From the NCBI GenBank assembly GCA_958295915.1, contig OY282381.1, positions 1,572,722-1,636,721 on the forward strand: a stretch of 64,000 bases of DNA, read 5' to 3'. Both the position numbers and the translations under genes were made by a program. Positions 1 to 9,116 of the stretch are shown here, in pieces (position 1 is the first letter of the stretch; each line of letters begins with the position of its first letter). This stretch comes from an uncultured Caldilineaceae bacterium (lineage in GTDB: Bacteria; Chloroflexota; Anaerolineae; Caldilineales; Caldilineaceae). Below the pieces are notes generated by a model. It saw only the letters and a program-made list of their open reading frames with translations, did not search any database and was not told where the DNA came from.

Positions 1-99
1 CAAGATCCAAGGGGAGATGAAAAGATAGCCGTAGAAATTTTCCCGCCATGCTTCCCCGCGGGGCATTCGGAACCTATTGGGGCGCATCTGTGCAATCAC
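1..99 (-). CDS. Sugar ABC transporter permease, N-terminal fragment cut by window edge
   Basis: A reading frame opens on the minus strand at GTG (99) or ATG (87) and runs off the left edge without a stop. Its residues include MPRGEAWRENFYGYLFISPW, which is the usual cytoplasmic start plus first membrane segment of a MalF/UgpA-type permease. A plausible ribosome binding site (TTAGGAGCG) lies 7 nt before the GTG, so I favour the GTG. It follows two permease genes and two binding-protein genes on the same strand, which suggests a second importer is interleaved here. Only about 33 codons are visible, so the family call rests on this short N-terminus and the context. Confidence 0.6.
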   Translation of the reverse strand, partial: MIAQMRPNRFRMPRGEAWRENFYGYLFISPWIL

Positions 100-125
100 G
101 GTGTTCGCTCCTAACTGCAGTTTTT

Positions 126-202
126 AGTGGCTAGTTGCCAGTAACGGCACTGGCCACTGGAACCTGCATTGGCCCTGGGCAACCACCAGGGTGGCCCCTA
201 CA
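126..202. repeat. Dispersed repeats: SDQ-type unit followed by TTGCCCAG-type unit
   Basis: Positions 126-162 carry a palindrome-rich unit (AGTGGCTAGTTGCCAGTAAC then GGCACTGGCCACTGG). Related copies lie near 3569, 30524, 33530 and 37846. Positions 171-202 carry part of a second family (CCTGGGCAACCACCAGGGT) seen again near 30466 and 41460. Both lie between two permease genes of one operon. Confidence 0.65.
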
Positions 203-204
203 GT

Positions 205-1071
205 TCAAAACTTCAAAGCGCCCTCGGTCAAGCCGCGCTGGATGCGACGATGAAAGAGGATGTATATGAAGATGGGAGGCCAGGCCGCCAGGGAAAGGGC
301 CGCCACTTGCAGGCTCCACAGACTCACGTATTTGCCTTCAAAGTGCATAATGCCTAGCGGAATCGTGCGCAGCGTATGTTTCTGCAGGTAGATGAGAGGC
401 CAAAGAAAATCATTCCAGAAAAAGACGAAATAGAAGATGGTCATGGTCGCTATGGCCGGCATCGCCAGTGGGATCATGACATGCCGGAGAATTTGGAATT
501 CCCTAGCCCCATCCACCCTGGCGGCATCCTCCAGTTCCGGCGGAATGGACATGAAATAGGCCCGGATAAAGAGTATGGCTAAAGAAGACCAACTCATATA
601 CGTAAGAATGACGGCAAGCGGACTATTCAAGAAAGCGATGGGCAGATGCAAGGCTTTGGCCCAGGATTCCAAAATGGCCATGAGCTTGAAACTGGGCACC
701 ATGAGCGCCTGTGTAGGCACTGCCATACCAATGATGAAGTAGAGGAACAGCGCTCTGTTGCCGGCGAAATGATATCGGGCCAAGCCGTATGCGGCCGTGG
801 TCGACACGGTAATGACGCCGATTACCGAGATAACGGCAATATATACGCTGTTGGCATAGAGCCGTGAAAAATTTCCCGTACGCCAAGCTTCGGCGATATT
901 GGCAAAGGAGATACTGGTTGGCAGCCCAAAGGGCGAGAACATAACTTCCTGATTCGTCTTGAGGGCGGTATAGGACATCCAAGTCAGGGGATAAAGGATG
1001 CTGATGGCGGCGGCCACTAAAACGAGGTAGAACAGGAGCCTGATCGGCAGGCTAAGCTCTCGAAAAACCAT
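205..1071 (-). CDS. Carbohydrate ABC transporter permease, MalG type (CUT1)
   Basis: This 288-residue protein has about six hydrophobic segments. Its cytoplasmic EAA loop at residues 180-203 (EDAARVDGA, then RHVMIPLAMP) docks the ATPase in this family. It would form the inner-membrane channel for a sugar or oligosaccharide together with the preceding permease. The start ATG follows GAGGGA at good spacing, and the gene begins 10 nt after the upstream permease stops, so the two are co-transcribed. No ATPase gene lies nearby; CUT1 systems often share a distant MsmK/UgpC-type ATPase. The substrate cannot be read from the sequence. Confidence 0.9.
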   Translation of the reverse strand: MVFRELSLPIRLLFYLVLVAAAISILYPLTWMSYTALKTNQEVMFSPFGLPTSISFANIAEAWRTGNFSRLYANSVYIAVISVIGVITVSTTAAYGLARYHFAGNRALFLYFIIGMAVPTQALMVPSFKLMAILESWAKALHLPIAFLNSPLAVILTYMSWSSLAILFIRAYFMSIPPELEDAARVDGAREFQILRHVMIPLAMPAIATMTIFYFVFFWNDFLWPLIYLQKHTLRTIPLGIMHFEGKYVSLWSLQVAALSLAAWPPIFIYILFHRRIQRGLTEGALKF

Positions 1072-1081
1072 AGCGGATCCC

Positions 1082-1993
1082 TCAGGAGGTTACGGCTCCC
1101 TTGCCAGCCCGCGCAAGGGAGAATTGCAGCGCGGACATACCCATTATGATTACGGTCAGCACGAGGGCAATGGCCGTGGCATATCCATGCTGCGTTCGGG
1201 CTGTGCCCAGGCCAAGCTGGTAGATATAGGTGACTACTGTCTCCGAGCTATGGAAGGGGCCGCCGCCTGTAAGCGTATATACCAGGTCGAACACACGCAT
1301 CGCATCGATGGAGGTAATGACCGAGGCCACGACCAGCACTTCGCGCAGCAGTGGAATCGTCACCCGCGTCGCCAATTGCCAGGGCGTGGCCCCATCAAGA
1401 CGCGCGCTTTCCTGGAGCGCCCGCGGAATGGCTTGCAAACCGGCGATGAGCAAGAACATGGTGAAGCCAAAGTTTCGCCAGATATGCACCCCGATCACTA
1501 CAAAGACATTCAGCGTCCGTGTGCCAAGCCAGCCGAACTTGGGCCCATCGAGCCCTATCGCTCGCAGCAGGCCGTCGACGATGCCAAGGGTCGGGTCGAG
1601 AAGGAAATTGAAGAGTATACCCACCACCACCAACGACAGCACAAAGGGAACAAAGAAGATGCTGCGGAACCACTTGGCGAATCGCGGCCCTGACTCCAGA
1701 ATGATAGCGAAGATCAGAGCGATACCAACTTGAAAGACAAGACAGCCAATCACAAACAGGAAGCTGTTGCGCAACGCGCCCCAAAAGAACTCATCAGCGG
1801 CCATGTGCACGAAATTAGCAAGGCCGGTGAATTTCAGCGTTGCAAAGCTGATTCCCGTCCAGTCTGTGAACCCGATCACCACTGTGCCCAACAGCGGCAA
1901 GATGAGGAAGAAAGTATAGAAGAAGAAGGCGGGCGCTATGAGGAACAGCGCGAAGCGTCCATCGTAGCGGCCAGTCCGCGCACTTCTTCGCAT
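1082..1993 (-). CDS. Carbohydrate ABC transporter permease, MalF/UgpA type (CUT1)
   Basis: This is the partner permease of the importer. It has six to seven membrane segments, a periplasmic loop after the first, and an EAA loop near residues 195-216 (ESARLDGATPWQLATRVTIP). I chose the ATG at 1993 because GGAG lies 7 nt upstream. An in-frame ATG at 2035 would add 14 residues that look like leader sequence. It sits between a solute-binding protein gene and the MalG-type permease, the standard order for a CUT1 operon. A 100-bp stretch with three tandem hairpin repeats separates it from the binding-protein gene. Confidence 0.9.
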   Translation of the reverse strand: MRRSARTGRYDGRFALFLIAPAFFFYTFFLILPLLGTVVIGFTDWTGISFATLKFTGLANFVHMAADEFFWGALRNSFLFVIGCLVFQVGIALIFAIILESGPRFAKWFRSIFFVPFVLSLVVVGILFNFLLDPTLGIVDGLLRAIGLDGPKFGWLGTRTLNVFVVIGVHIWRNFGFTMFLLIAGLQAIPRALQESARLDGATPWQLATRVTIPLLREVLVVASVITSIDAMRVFDLVYTLTGGGPFHSSETVVTYIYQLGLGTARTQHGYATAIALVLTVIIMGMSALQFSLARAGKGAVTS

Positions 1994-2060
1994 TTTACTT
2001 CTCCATTCCGAGGAGAGAGAAGAGAGAAAAACCATCTCTCACTTCTCTAGGCAACCAAAG

Positions 2061-2149
2061 GGTGTTTTACGCGCTACTGTAGAGCGCAAAGGGTTTTACG
2101 CGCCACTGTAGGGCGCAAAGGGTTTTACGCGCTACTGTAGAGCGCAAAG
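2061..2149. repeat. Three tandem 29-31 bp hairpin repeats
   Basis: Three head-to-tail units lie at 2061-2091, 2092-2120 and 2121-2149. Each has a small hairpin with loop ACTGTAG. Units 1 and 3 have arms GCGCT/AGCGC; unit 2 has arms GCGCC/GGCGC. Both arms change together, so the pairing is kept. The array lies between the binding-protein stop and the permease start within one operon, where it could act as an intercistronic stabiliser or attenuator of the transcript. Confidence 0.85.
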
Positions 2150-2170
2150 GTTTGCCCCTCACTTCCGAAC

Positions 2171-3547
2171 CTATTGGCGCGCGGTACGCCAATCGAGCAC
2201 CAGATTTTCGGCGCGTTCGGCGGCCTCCTGAGGCGACAGGGCGCCACTCAATACGCCACTCGAGCCATGCCACAGTATCTCTTGGCCAATGTTGTAATCC
2301 ATCGCCCGCTCAATCATAATGGTCAAAGCTGGGGCATTGTCCAGCAACTCAATGAGACGGGTCGACTCCGGTCGCAGATTTTCCATTGGCTGCGTCAGCG
2401 GCATGGGTGGGGCCTCACCGGGTAGGTAGGTATACCAGATTCTGTGGGGCTCCTCTGATTGCAGGTACCACTTTACAAACTCTTGGGCCTCATCAGGATG
2501 CTCTGACGCTTTGGGCACGATAAGCGTGCGGGCGTTAAATGACACCTCTGCGGCGTCACTCTCGGGAATATCGTCGATTGCCGGCATCAGCATAAACTTA
2601 AGGTTAATCTGCGGATCTTCTTGGGCAAACCATTCGCCCAGTAGCCAGCCACCCGTCTGGAAAAAAACGCCATCTCCGCGGAAGAGCTTGCCAAAAGCGA
2701 TCGGATAGTCATCCGAGAGCACGCCTCGGGAGAAATAGTCCTTATCCAACAGATCCTTGATCAGTTCCCAGACCCTTACACCGGCTGGATCCGTGAAACG
2801 CAGCGGTGACTCGTGGTCGGCGTCGAGGCCTCTCAAGAACAGATCGACCGAGCCCTTCACGCCGAAGGTCCTGATATACAGATGCTGCGCCCAGTGCCCG
2901 CCGGGCCAGGCGTTTTTGGCGCCCAGCAGGATGGGGGTGATGCCGGCCTCTTTGAGCGTCTCACAGGCAGATGTGAACGCGCTCCAGGTGGTCAAGGTCG
3001 CGGGATCGATGTCATTGGCGGCCAGGATGTCCTCGTTGTAGTACATAAGGTTGGCCACCGTCATCGCCCAGGGCGCGCCCCAATATTTGCCCTGATAGTA
3101 GACCGAATCGAGTGCATCGGGGTAGATGGCGCCTTTGCTTTCCTCGACGACCGCTGTCAGGTCCATGAGCTGGTCGGCCTCGATGAAGGCTGAAAGCGCG
3201 CCTGGCCCGGCATCGGTCTGTAAGAAGTCCGGCACAGCGCCACCGGCGAAGGCGGTCTTGGTCGCCTGCTCGTACGCCAGCCCAGAGAACCCACTGTGGG
3301 TAACATGGATGCCCGGGCGCGTGCTGTTGAAGCGCTCGACGATTTCGTCCATCGCGCCCAGCCAGGGAACGGTCGCCATTTCGGTCCACATCTCGAGCTC
3401 GGCCACCATCTCGGCCGGCGCTTCCACTTTCATGTCTGATGTCGATTCCGTTGTGGGAGCGGAAACGGGAGCGCAGGAGGCCAGCAGGCCAACTCCTACC
3501 GCCCCCGTAGCAGCTTTCAGAAAGCTGCGTCTGCTGAGGTCTTTCAT
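2171..3547 (-). CDS. Sugar ABC transporter extracellular solute-binding lipoprotein
   Basis: The 458-residue protein begins with a twin-arginine signal (SRRSFLKAATG) that runs into a lipobox (LLASCAP), so it should be exported folded and anchored as a lipoprotein. The rest resembles family 1 solute-binding proteins, with tryptophan-rich stretches such as YWGAPWAMTVANLMYYN that suit sugar stacking. GGAGAG lies 7 nt before the ATG. It is the first gene of the binding protein-permease-permease set, with a second binding protein upstream on the same strand. The exact ligand is not inferable. Confidence 0.9.
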   Translation of the reverse strand: MKDLSRRSFLKAATGAVGVGLLASCAPVSAPTTESTSDMKVEAPAEMVAELEMWTEMATVPWLGAMDEIVERFNSTRPGIHVTHSGFSGLAYEQATKTAFAGGAVPDFLQTDAGPGALSAFIEADQLMDLTAVVEESKGAIYPDALDSVYYQGKYWGAPWAMTVANLMYYNEDILAANDIDPATLTTWSAFTSACETLKEAGITPILLGAKNAWPGGHWAQHLYIRTFGVKGSVDLFLRGLDADHESPLRFTDPAGVRVWELIKDLLDKDYFSRGVLSDDYPIAFGKLFRGDGVFFQTGGWLLGEWFAQEDPQINLKFMLMPAIDDIPESDAAEVSFNARTLIVPKASEHPDEAQEFVKWYLQSEEPHRIWYTYLPGEAPPMPLTQPMENLRPESTRLIELLDNAPALTIMIERAMDYNIGQEILWHGSSGVLSGALSPQEAAERAENLVLDWRTARQ

Positions 3548-3568
3548 CTTTTCTCTCCTGAGTACTGC

Positions 3569-3605
3569 GGTGGCTAGTGGTCAGTAACTGCACTGATCAC
3601 TGGGG
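3569..3605. repeat. Dispersed SDQ-type repeat copy
   Basis: TGGCTAGTGGTCAGTAACTG followed by CACTGATCACTGG matches the palindromic family at 126, 30524, 33530 and 37846. It sits between the two solute-binding protein genes. A scrap of the second family (CAAGGGTTGCC) follows near 3675. Confidence 0.55.
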
Positions 3606-3686
3606 TTTCACTCCTCTGGGCACTATGCGGGCTTCGCACGATGCGCACAATCTGCGGTGTGCTCAGCCCTCACACAAGGGTTGCCT

Positions 3687-5057
3687 CTACGAGTTGTATT
3701 TGTCGATTATCCGCTGCACCTCGGCTTCCGCGGCCGCCATGAGTTCTCCGAGATCCGTGTCGGTGTGCACGGCCAGATCCCACAGCTCGATCATGGCTTT
3801 CTGCGCTTCCTGCCCGCCGCGGAACAACGCCCAGAAGCGCGTGTTTGTAGCGTACGCCGGCATCTCTTGGGCGACCTGCATGAACTCTTTGCCCTCGACC
3901 GCATCCAGCCATCTCTGATCGGCGAAGTGGCTCTTGGTGAAGGGGAAGTAGCCGGTCTCCAGACAGAATTCCAGATAGGGGTCGCCAAGCGCCCACCATT
4001 CAGAGAACTGATAGGCGGCCGCCTCTCGATCTTTGTCATCCTGAACGGGCATCCACAGCTCTTTATCGTACCAGGGGGTTGCGGTTATCCGATGCTCTGG
4101 ATGGCTGGGCGTGTAGAGGGCGCCCAGTCCGCCTTCTCCTATCTGTTTCTCGAAGTCCAGCAGCCCCCAGTTGCCGACCTCCTGGAAGGCGACCTTGCCG
4201 GTAACAAGCCCCCTCTCTGGCGCCTTTTCCGTGGCGCATCCGCTGGCATACAGGTCACGCAGAAACTGTAACGAGTCGCGGACGCCATCATTATTGATCG
4301 TCGCCTTGGCGCCTGTCTCGTCAACGTAGAGTTGCCCTGCGGTCCAGGGCAGATACTCCTGGATTGCAAAGTGCTGCCAGGGAGCGACGCCCCAAATGTC
4401 CACCTCATTGGCATCGAAGCCGGACTCATCTGGGCGCTTGCCGTTCTTGTCGCGCGTGACTGCCACGCCACAGGCGATGAGCTGGTCCCAAGTCCAATCC
4501 TTTGGCGGCGGATCCATGCCGGATTCCTCCAGCAGAGCGGTGTTGTATGCATACAACACGACGACCTGTTCGTAGGGCATGCCCCAAAATGTGCCCCCCA
4601 CGGTCGGAGGGGCGTAGATAGCCTCGATGCCATCGACAAAATCGTCGAAGTCGACATCCGAAGCCTCCATGTAGTCCTGCTGATTGACGATCAGGCCCTC
4701 ATCGATGGCCTTGATGACGCTTGTGTAACCGGCCCAAAACAGATCCGGCGCGGTGCCGGCGGCCAAGTCCCCTTGCACGCGGGAATGCTCGTAGCCTGTC
4801 TTGAGCTCCACCTGAATGTCCGTGCCCGAAACCATTGAGTCATACGTATCCAATACCGCCCTCTGATTTCTGCCGAGCATATTCGATTCGGGGTGGGGGT
4901 AGGTATAGACGATCGTATATCCTTCGGCTGCCGGCATCTCGTCCTCTGACGCTGCGCCAGGCGCAGATCCAGGCGCGCACGATGCCAATATAGCGCCTAG
5001 CGCGGTCATTCCAGACAAGCTCAGAAAATCACGACGACTTACCTTGCGTTTGCTCAT
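3687..5057 (-). CDS. Sugar ABC transporter extracellular solute-binding lipoprotein (second)
   Basis: This is a 456-residue family 1-type binding protein with a Tat-like signal (SRRDFLSLSGM) and lipobox (ILASCAPG). The ATG at 5057 has GGAG 6 nt upstream; the ATG at 5069 lacks one. It is not a close copy of the neighbouring binding protein, so it probably serves a different substrate. Having two binding proteins ahead of at least three permease genes suggests this one pairs with the permease set that starts at the left edge. Between this gene and the divergent MFS gene lie about 220 bp that should hold promoters for both. Confidence 0.88.
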   Translation of the reverse strand: MSKRKVSRRDFLSLSGMTALGAILASCAPGSAPGAASEDEMPAAEGYTIVYTYPHPESNMLGRNQRAVLDTYDSMVSGTDIQVELKTGYEHSRVQGDLAAGTAPDLFWAGYTSVIKAIDEGLIVNQQDYMEASDVDFDDFVDGIEAIYAPPTVGGTFWGMPYEQVVVLYAYNTALLEESGMDPPPKDWTWDQLIACGVAVTRDKNGKRPDESGFDANEVDIWGVAPWQHFAIQEYLPWTAGQLYVDETGAKATINNDGVRDSLQFLRDLYASGCATEKAPERGLVTGKVAFQEVGNWGLLDFEKQIGEGGLGALYTPSHPEHRITATPWYDKELWMPVQDDKDREAAAYQFSEWWALGDPYLEFCLETGYFPFTKSHFADQRWLDAVEGKEFMQVAQEMPAYATNTRFWALFRGGQEAQKAMIELWDLAVHTDTDLGELMAAAEAEVQRIIDKYNS

Positions 5058-5215
5058 GATTGTCTCCATTGGTTGTCGATTGATACAAGATTATGCTGGT
5101 AGAACATCTAATTATATACAGATAAACGAGGCTGAGGAGAGAATAGGAATACTATAAATAAAGGCTGCGCGTGTGTCAAATACACACATAGAGTTGGGCG
5201 CCTGTTTCGCTGGGC

Positions 5216-5243
5216 TTGCCTTCCCCCACTGTGATGTTACAAT
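5216..5243 (+). promoter_or_regulatory. Candidate promoter of the MFS gene
   Basis: TTGCCT and TACAAT are separated by 16 bp, ending 40 bp before the MFS start codon. It is a sigma-70-like match found by eye. Confidence 0.35.
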
Positions 5244-5283
5244 CAGCTGATACCCATCTACCCACACAGGAAAACAGTGCCCG

Positions 5284-6486
5284 ATGACAGCAAACGCAGA
5301 TCGTTCCGCAGATGCCGTTGCAGCCCAAAGTACATCCTCCCAGGGCACGGAATTCCAGACCAGGGAAGTGCTCACAATTGCCAGTGGTCATTTCGTCCAC
5401 GACAGCTTCAGCGCATTTGTGCCGCCGTTGCTACCCCTCATCCAGAAAAAACTGGCGACCAACTACAGAGCTACTGGTGGGCTGGCGATCTTTTTGTCTG
5501 TGCCCAGCCTCCTCACCCCGTTTATCGGCTATGCCGCTGACAAAGTCAGTTTGCGTTACTTTATCATTCTGGCGCCTGCTATCACTGCAACCCTGTGCAG
5601 CGTGCTGGGTCTGGCGGACAGTTATGCGCTGTTAGCGCTCTTGTTCTTTACCACTGGCGTGAGCGTCGCCGCATTTCACGCGCCGGCGCCGGCGATGATC
5701 GGACGCATCTCCGGCAACCGGCTGGGCGCCGGCATGAGTATCTTCATGGCTTCTGGAGAATTGGGCCGAACCGTCGGGCCGGTGGTGGTGATTGTCGCTG
5801 TCAGTTGGTTCGGGCTTGAGGGTATCTGGCGGGTGGCTGTATTCGGCTGGCTGGCTTCGGCCTTTCTCTACTGGCGTCTGCAGAGAATATCTGCCCAGCC
5901 TTCTCAGGGAACGGCTCTGCCGCTACGACAGATGTGGCCGAGCGTACGCAGGCTGTATCCGCCCCTGATCTGGATTATGGCGACACGGGTCTGTCAGTCC
6001 CTTGCCTTGACGACATATCTGCCGATCTTCATGCAGGATGAGATGGGGTTTGACTTTGACATGGCAGGCCTTTCCCTGACGGTACTGGAGGGCGCCGGCG
6101 TGGTCGGCGCCTTTACGGTGGGTACGGCCAGCGATTGGTTGGGGCGCAGGCGCATCCTCATTGCGCTCTTTCTGGCGGCGCCGCTTCTCTTTCTCGGTTT
6201 TCTGAACAGTTCCGGCTGGCTGCTCTTCGCCTTTCTGCTGCTCTTGGGATTCATCACTCTTTCACCAACGGCTGTGCTGTTGGCCGTTGTGCAGGACACC
6301 TTTCGCCAGAATCGAGCATTAGCAAACGGTCTCTTTCTGATGGCCAACTTTCTCATCCGTTCTCCCGGAATCTGGCTGCTAGGCGGCCTGGCAGACAGAT
6401 TTGGGCTTTCGACCGCGTTTCTCATAAGCGGACTGCTTGCTTTTGCCAGCGCGCCGGCCGTCTTCTGGTTGCCGGAGCGTCAATGA
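5284..6486 (+). CDS. MFS transporter (fosmidomycin-resistance-like)
   Basis: The 400-residue protein has about twelve membrane segments in two halves. A loop GTASDWLGRRRIL, typical of the conserved cytoplasmic MFS loop between segments, begins the second-half repeat. The N-terminal part (SGHFVHDSFSAFVPPLLPLI) resembles Fsr-type exporters, which expel small molecules with proton exchange. It stands alone, divergent from the sugar-transport operon and convergent with dgkA. The substrate is unknown. The AGGAAAA upstream of the ATG is a weak ribosome binding site. Confidence 0.8.
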   Translation: MTANADRSADAVAAQSTSSQGTEFQTREVLTIASGHFVHDSFSAFVPPLLPLIQKKLATNYRATGGLAIFLSVPSLLTPFIGYAADKVSLRYFIILAPAITATLCSVLGLADSYALLALLFFTTGVSVAAFHAPAPAMIGRISGNRLGAGMSIFMASGELGRTVGPVVVIVAVSWFGLEGIWRVAVFGWLASAFLYWRLQRISAQPSQGTALPLRQMWPSVRRLYPPLIWIMATRVCQSLALTTYLPIFMQDEMGFDFDMAGLSLTVLEGAGVVGAFTVGTASDWLGRRRILIALFLAAPLLFLGFLNSSGWLLFAFLLLLGFITLSPTAVLLAVVQDTFRQNRALANGLFLMANFLIRSPGIWLLGGLADRFGLSTAFLISGLLAFASAPAVFWLPERQ

Positions 6487-6539
6487 TGAGTGGCCCAGGC
6501 CCTCCGCTTCGCGGACGGGCGAATCTGTGTAGAGGGCTT

Positions 6540-6947
6540 TCAGAAGATAAGCTGCCACAGACGGGGCAGGAAGATGATCAGGCCGGCAGCCACGCTGCCC
6601 AACGCCAACAGCAGAATCGCCCCGGCGGCTGCGTCTTTTGCGATCTTCGCCAGGGGATGAAATGTCGGCGAGGCCAGGTCCACCAACGCTTCGATGGCGG
6701 TGTTGAGAACTTCCAGCCCAATGACCAGGGCAATCAGACAGACGATTACAGCCCACTCCGCCTGGCTGATGCGCAAAGCAATCCCGCAGATGACGGCAAG
6801 CCCGGCGATGACGGCGTGAATGCGAGCATTCCGTTGGCTGCGAAATGTATGGAGCACCCCATCGATGGCGAAACCCAGACTCTGCCAGAAACTGCGGGCA
6901 CGAGCGGGCGAATCGGAGACGGTTTCGGGCGGTGGTGATGATTGCAT
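6540..6947 (-). CDS. dgkA: Diacylglycerol/undecaprenol kinase, DgkA type
   Basis: This is a small integral-membrane kinase of 135 residues with three hydrophobic segments. It carries the family signature EVLNTAIEALVDL around residues 83-95, where the conserved Glu and Asn sit in the active site. Members phosphorylate diacylglycerol or undecaprenol at the inner membrane and recycle lipid carriers. The gene starts 9 nt after ybeY ends on the same strand. A ybeY-dgkA pairing is common in bacteria and supports both calls. Confidence 0.9.
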   Translation of the reverse strand: MQSSPPPETVSDSPARARSFWQSLGFAIDGVLHTFRSQRNARIHAVIAGLAVICGIALRISQAEWAVIVCLIALVIGLEVLNTAIEALVDLASPTFHPLAKIAKDAAAGAILLLALGSVAAGLIIFLPRLWQLIF

Positions 6948-6956
6948 GCGTATGGG

Positions 6957-7454
6957 TTATGAAGGCCGGGGCGAGAGGTCTGCGTTTGTCAATGTGGAGA
7001 GGATTTCTGCCTGCTTGCGCCACATGGCAGCGTGTCGCTCTTGGGTGTCATGATCATAGCCGAGTAGATGTAGGGTTCCGTGAACCACCAGCAGTTGCAG
7101 TTCCGCGGCGAGAGAATGGCCGTATTTCTGCGCCTTGCGTGACGCATACGGAAAAGCCAGCAACAGATCGCCCAGTTCGGCGGCCAGTTCCGTTGTCAGT
7201 TCGGCCGGCATTTCCATAGCAAAGGACGCACCCTCCTGGGCGGCAAAACTCAGCACATCCGTCGGCGCATCTTCCTGGCGGTAGACGCGATTATACTGCT
7301 GCACCGCGGCGTCGTCCAACACCAGAATTGATAACGAGGCTTCCGCCTGCCTACAGGCGCGCAGAGTCGCTCGCGCCGCGGCCACCAGCCATGCCTCGTC
7401 TACGCTCGCCTGAAATGGCTCATCAATTTGCACGAATACTTGTGGGGCCGTCAT
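6957..7454 (-). CDS. ybeY: Endoribonuclease YbeY (16S rRNA maturation)
   Basis: The 165-residue protein carries the zinc motif HGTLHLLGYDHDTQERH near residues 130-146; the three histidines hold the metal in this family. YbeY trims the 3' end of 16S rRNA and takes part in ribosome quality control. The region before it (VLSFAAQEG near residue 66) also matches family members. Length is normal. It forms a tight pair with dgkA downstream. The start ATG at 7454 has no strong ribosome binding site. Confidence 0.93.
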   Translation of the reverse strand: MTAPQVFVQIDEPFQASVDEAWLVAAARATLRACRQAEASLSILVLDDAAVQQYNRVYRQEDAPTDVLSFAAQEGASFAMEMPAELTTELAAELGDLLLAFPYASRKAQKYGHSLAAELQLLVVHGTLHLLGYDHDTQERHAAMWRKQAEILSTLTNADLSPRPS

Positions 7455-7561
7455 CGCATGAATTCGAAACCGTAAAGAACATGAAAAAGGCGCAGCGATA
7501 CATCTTATGCCTTCTCTCTTTGCCCTATTATTATAGCCCTGCGTATGATTGGGTCAATTTT

Positions 7562-7591
7562 TTGCCGAAGAGGGATCGTCTCCGCTAGAAT
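7562..7591 (+). promoter_or_regulatory. Candidate promoter of obgE
   Basis: TTGCCG and TAGAAT are spaced 18 bp apart, about 110 bp before the obgE start. A repeat near 7619-7640 (GCGCTCCTGTAGGGCGC), related to the tandem hairpins at 2061, lies in the presumed leader. Confidence 0.35.
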
Positions 7592-7701
7592 ACACTATCT
7601 CGTGGCTGAAAAGGTTGTATTGCGCGCTCCTGTAGGGCGCGGCGGCGGCGCTGCGCCCTGTAAATCCATATTCTATGATTCCATAGCAGGACAAAATCGG
7701 T

Positions 7702-8988
7702 ATGTTTTTTGATCAGGCCAAAATACACGTGCAGGCCGGGGCCGGCGGCAACGGTATCGTCGCCTTTCGCCGGGAAAAATTTATGCCCAAAGGAGGACCG
7801 GCCGGCGGCAATGGCGGACGGGGCGGTCATGTCTATGTACTCGCCGACCAAAATCTGAATACGTTGCACGCGTTTCGCAGGAGAACGCACTTTCGAGCGA
7901 AGCGAGGCGCACACGGAGGCGGGAACCAGAAGACCGGTGCAGCAGGTGACGACCTGCGCATCTCCGTGCCTGTAGGCGCCATTGTACGCGCCGCAGAAAC
8001 CGACGCAGTCCTGGCCGATCTGACGCGTGATGGACAGGAGGCATTGGTCGCCAGAGGAGGCCGTGGAGGGCGGGGCAACGCCGCTTTCAAGAGCGGGCGC
8101 AATCGGGCGCCGCGCTTAGCGGAAAATGGCGAAGTCGGCGAAGAAGGCTGGCTTGATCTGGAACTGAAGATCGTTGCCGATGCCGCGATTGTCGGTGTGC
8201 CCAATGCAGGCAAATCGACACTGCTGAGCGTCATCAGCGAAGCCACTCCAAAAATCGCCGACTATCCGTTCACAACGGTTGTGCCCAATTTGGGGGTGGC
8301 GGATGTGAGCCACATCCAGATCGTCTTTGCCGACATCCCCGGCCTGCTGGAGGGCGCCCATGACGGCGTCGGGCTTGGCTTGGATTTTCTACGCCATATC
8401 GAACGTAGCCGCATAGTAGTTCATCTGCTCGACGGCGTCAGCCCCGACCCGTTAGGGGATTTTGAAGTCATCAATCAGGAGATGGCGCTTTTCAACCCGG
8501 CCCTAGCGGAGCGCCCCCAACTGATCGTTCTGAACAAAATCGATCTGCCCCAGGCCCAGAAGATCTGGCTGCGAGTACAGGAAAGGCTGGCTGAGAAGGG
8601 AAGCCCCACGCTCGCCATCAGCGCTGTTACCGGGGAAAATGTGCAGCGGCTCTTGTATCAGGTAAAATCGCTTCTGGATACGCTGCCCCCGGCCATTGCA
8701 CCAGAAACACCCGCTGAACTGCCTGCGCTCTCGCCGGCAGAGGACGAGACGGCGTTCAGCATCGCCCATCTGGAGGATAATCTCTGGCTGGTGGAAGGCG
8801 CTGCGATTGCGCGCGCAGCGCAGATGACGAACTGGGACTATTACGAGTCTGGCTTGCGATTTCAGCGCATACTCTCGGCGATGGGTATTGCCGATTCTCT
8901 GCGCGCGCAGGGCGTTCAGGATGGAGATCGCGTGCAAATCGGCACGGTTGAACTGGTGTGGGGATACGAAAACGCGTTGGGAGAGTGA
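7702..8988 (+). CDS. obgE: Obg family GTPase CgtA/ObgE
   Basis: The 428-residue protein has the three Obg parts in order. First is a glycine-rich Obg fold (about 1-158, rich in GG and GGRGG). The GTPase domain follows, with P-loop GVPNAGKST (165-173), switch motif DYPFTT, G3 DIPGL and G4 NKID. A C-terminal OCT domain (about 350-428) ends with [16 protein letters not shown] residues. Obg proteins bind the large ribosomal subunit and link ribosome assembly to growth and stress. nadD follows after about 130 bp on the same strand, a common bacterial neighbourhood. Confidence 0.96.
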   Translation: MFFDQAKIHVQAGAGGNGIVAFRREKFMPKGGPAGGNGGRGGHVYVLADQNLNTLHAFRRRTHFRAKRGAHGGGNQKTGAAGDDLRISVPVGAIVRAAETDAVLADLTRDGQEALVARGGRGGRGNAAFKSGRNRAPRLAENGEVGEEGWLDLELKIVADAAIVGVPNAGKSTLLSVISEATPKIADYPFTTVVPNLGVADVSHIQIVFADIPGLLEGAHDGVGLGLDFLRHIERSRIVVHLLDGVSPDPLGDFEVINQEMALFNPALAERPQLIVLNKIDLPQAQKIWLRVQERLAEKGSPTLAISAVTGENVQRLLYQVKSLLDTLPPAIAPETPAELPALSPAEDETAFSIAHLEDNLWLVEGAAIARAAQMTNWDYYESGLRFQRILSAMGIADSLRAQGVQDGDRVQIGTVELVWGYENALGE

Positions 8989-9116
8989 CGAGTACCAACT
9001 CTCTAAAGTGAATCCATTGAACTGGCGAAGAGGGTTTCAAGCTGACGCCAGCGGATGTTTTCAGCAGGAAAGAGGGCTGGGCCGAAGAGAGACTCCGAAA
9101 TAACCGTCCCAGAAAG

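Noticed and set aside
2061..2149. CRISPR or phage att site
   Set aside because: Units abut without spacers and lie inside an operon.
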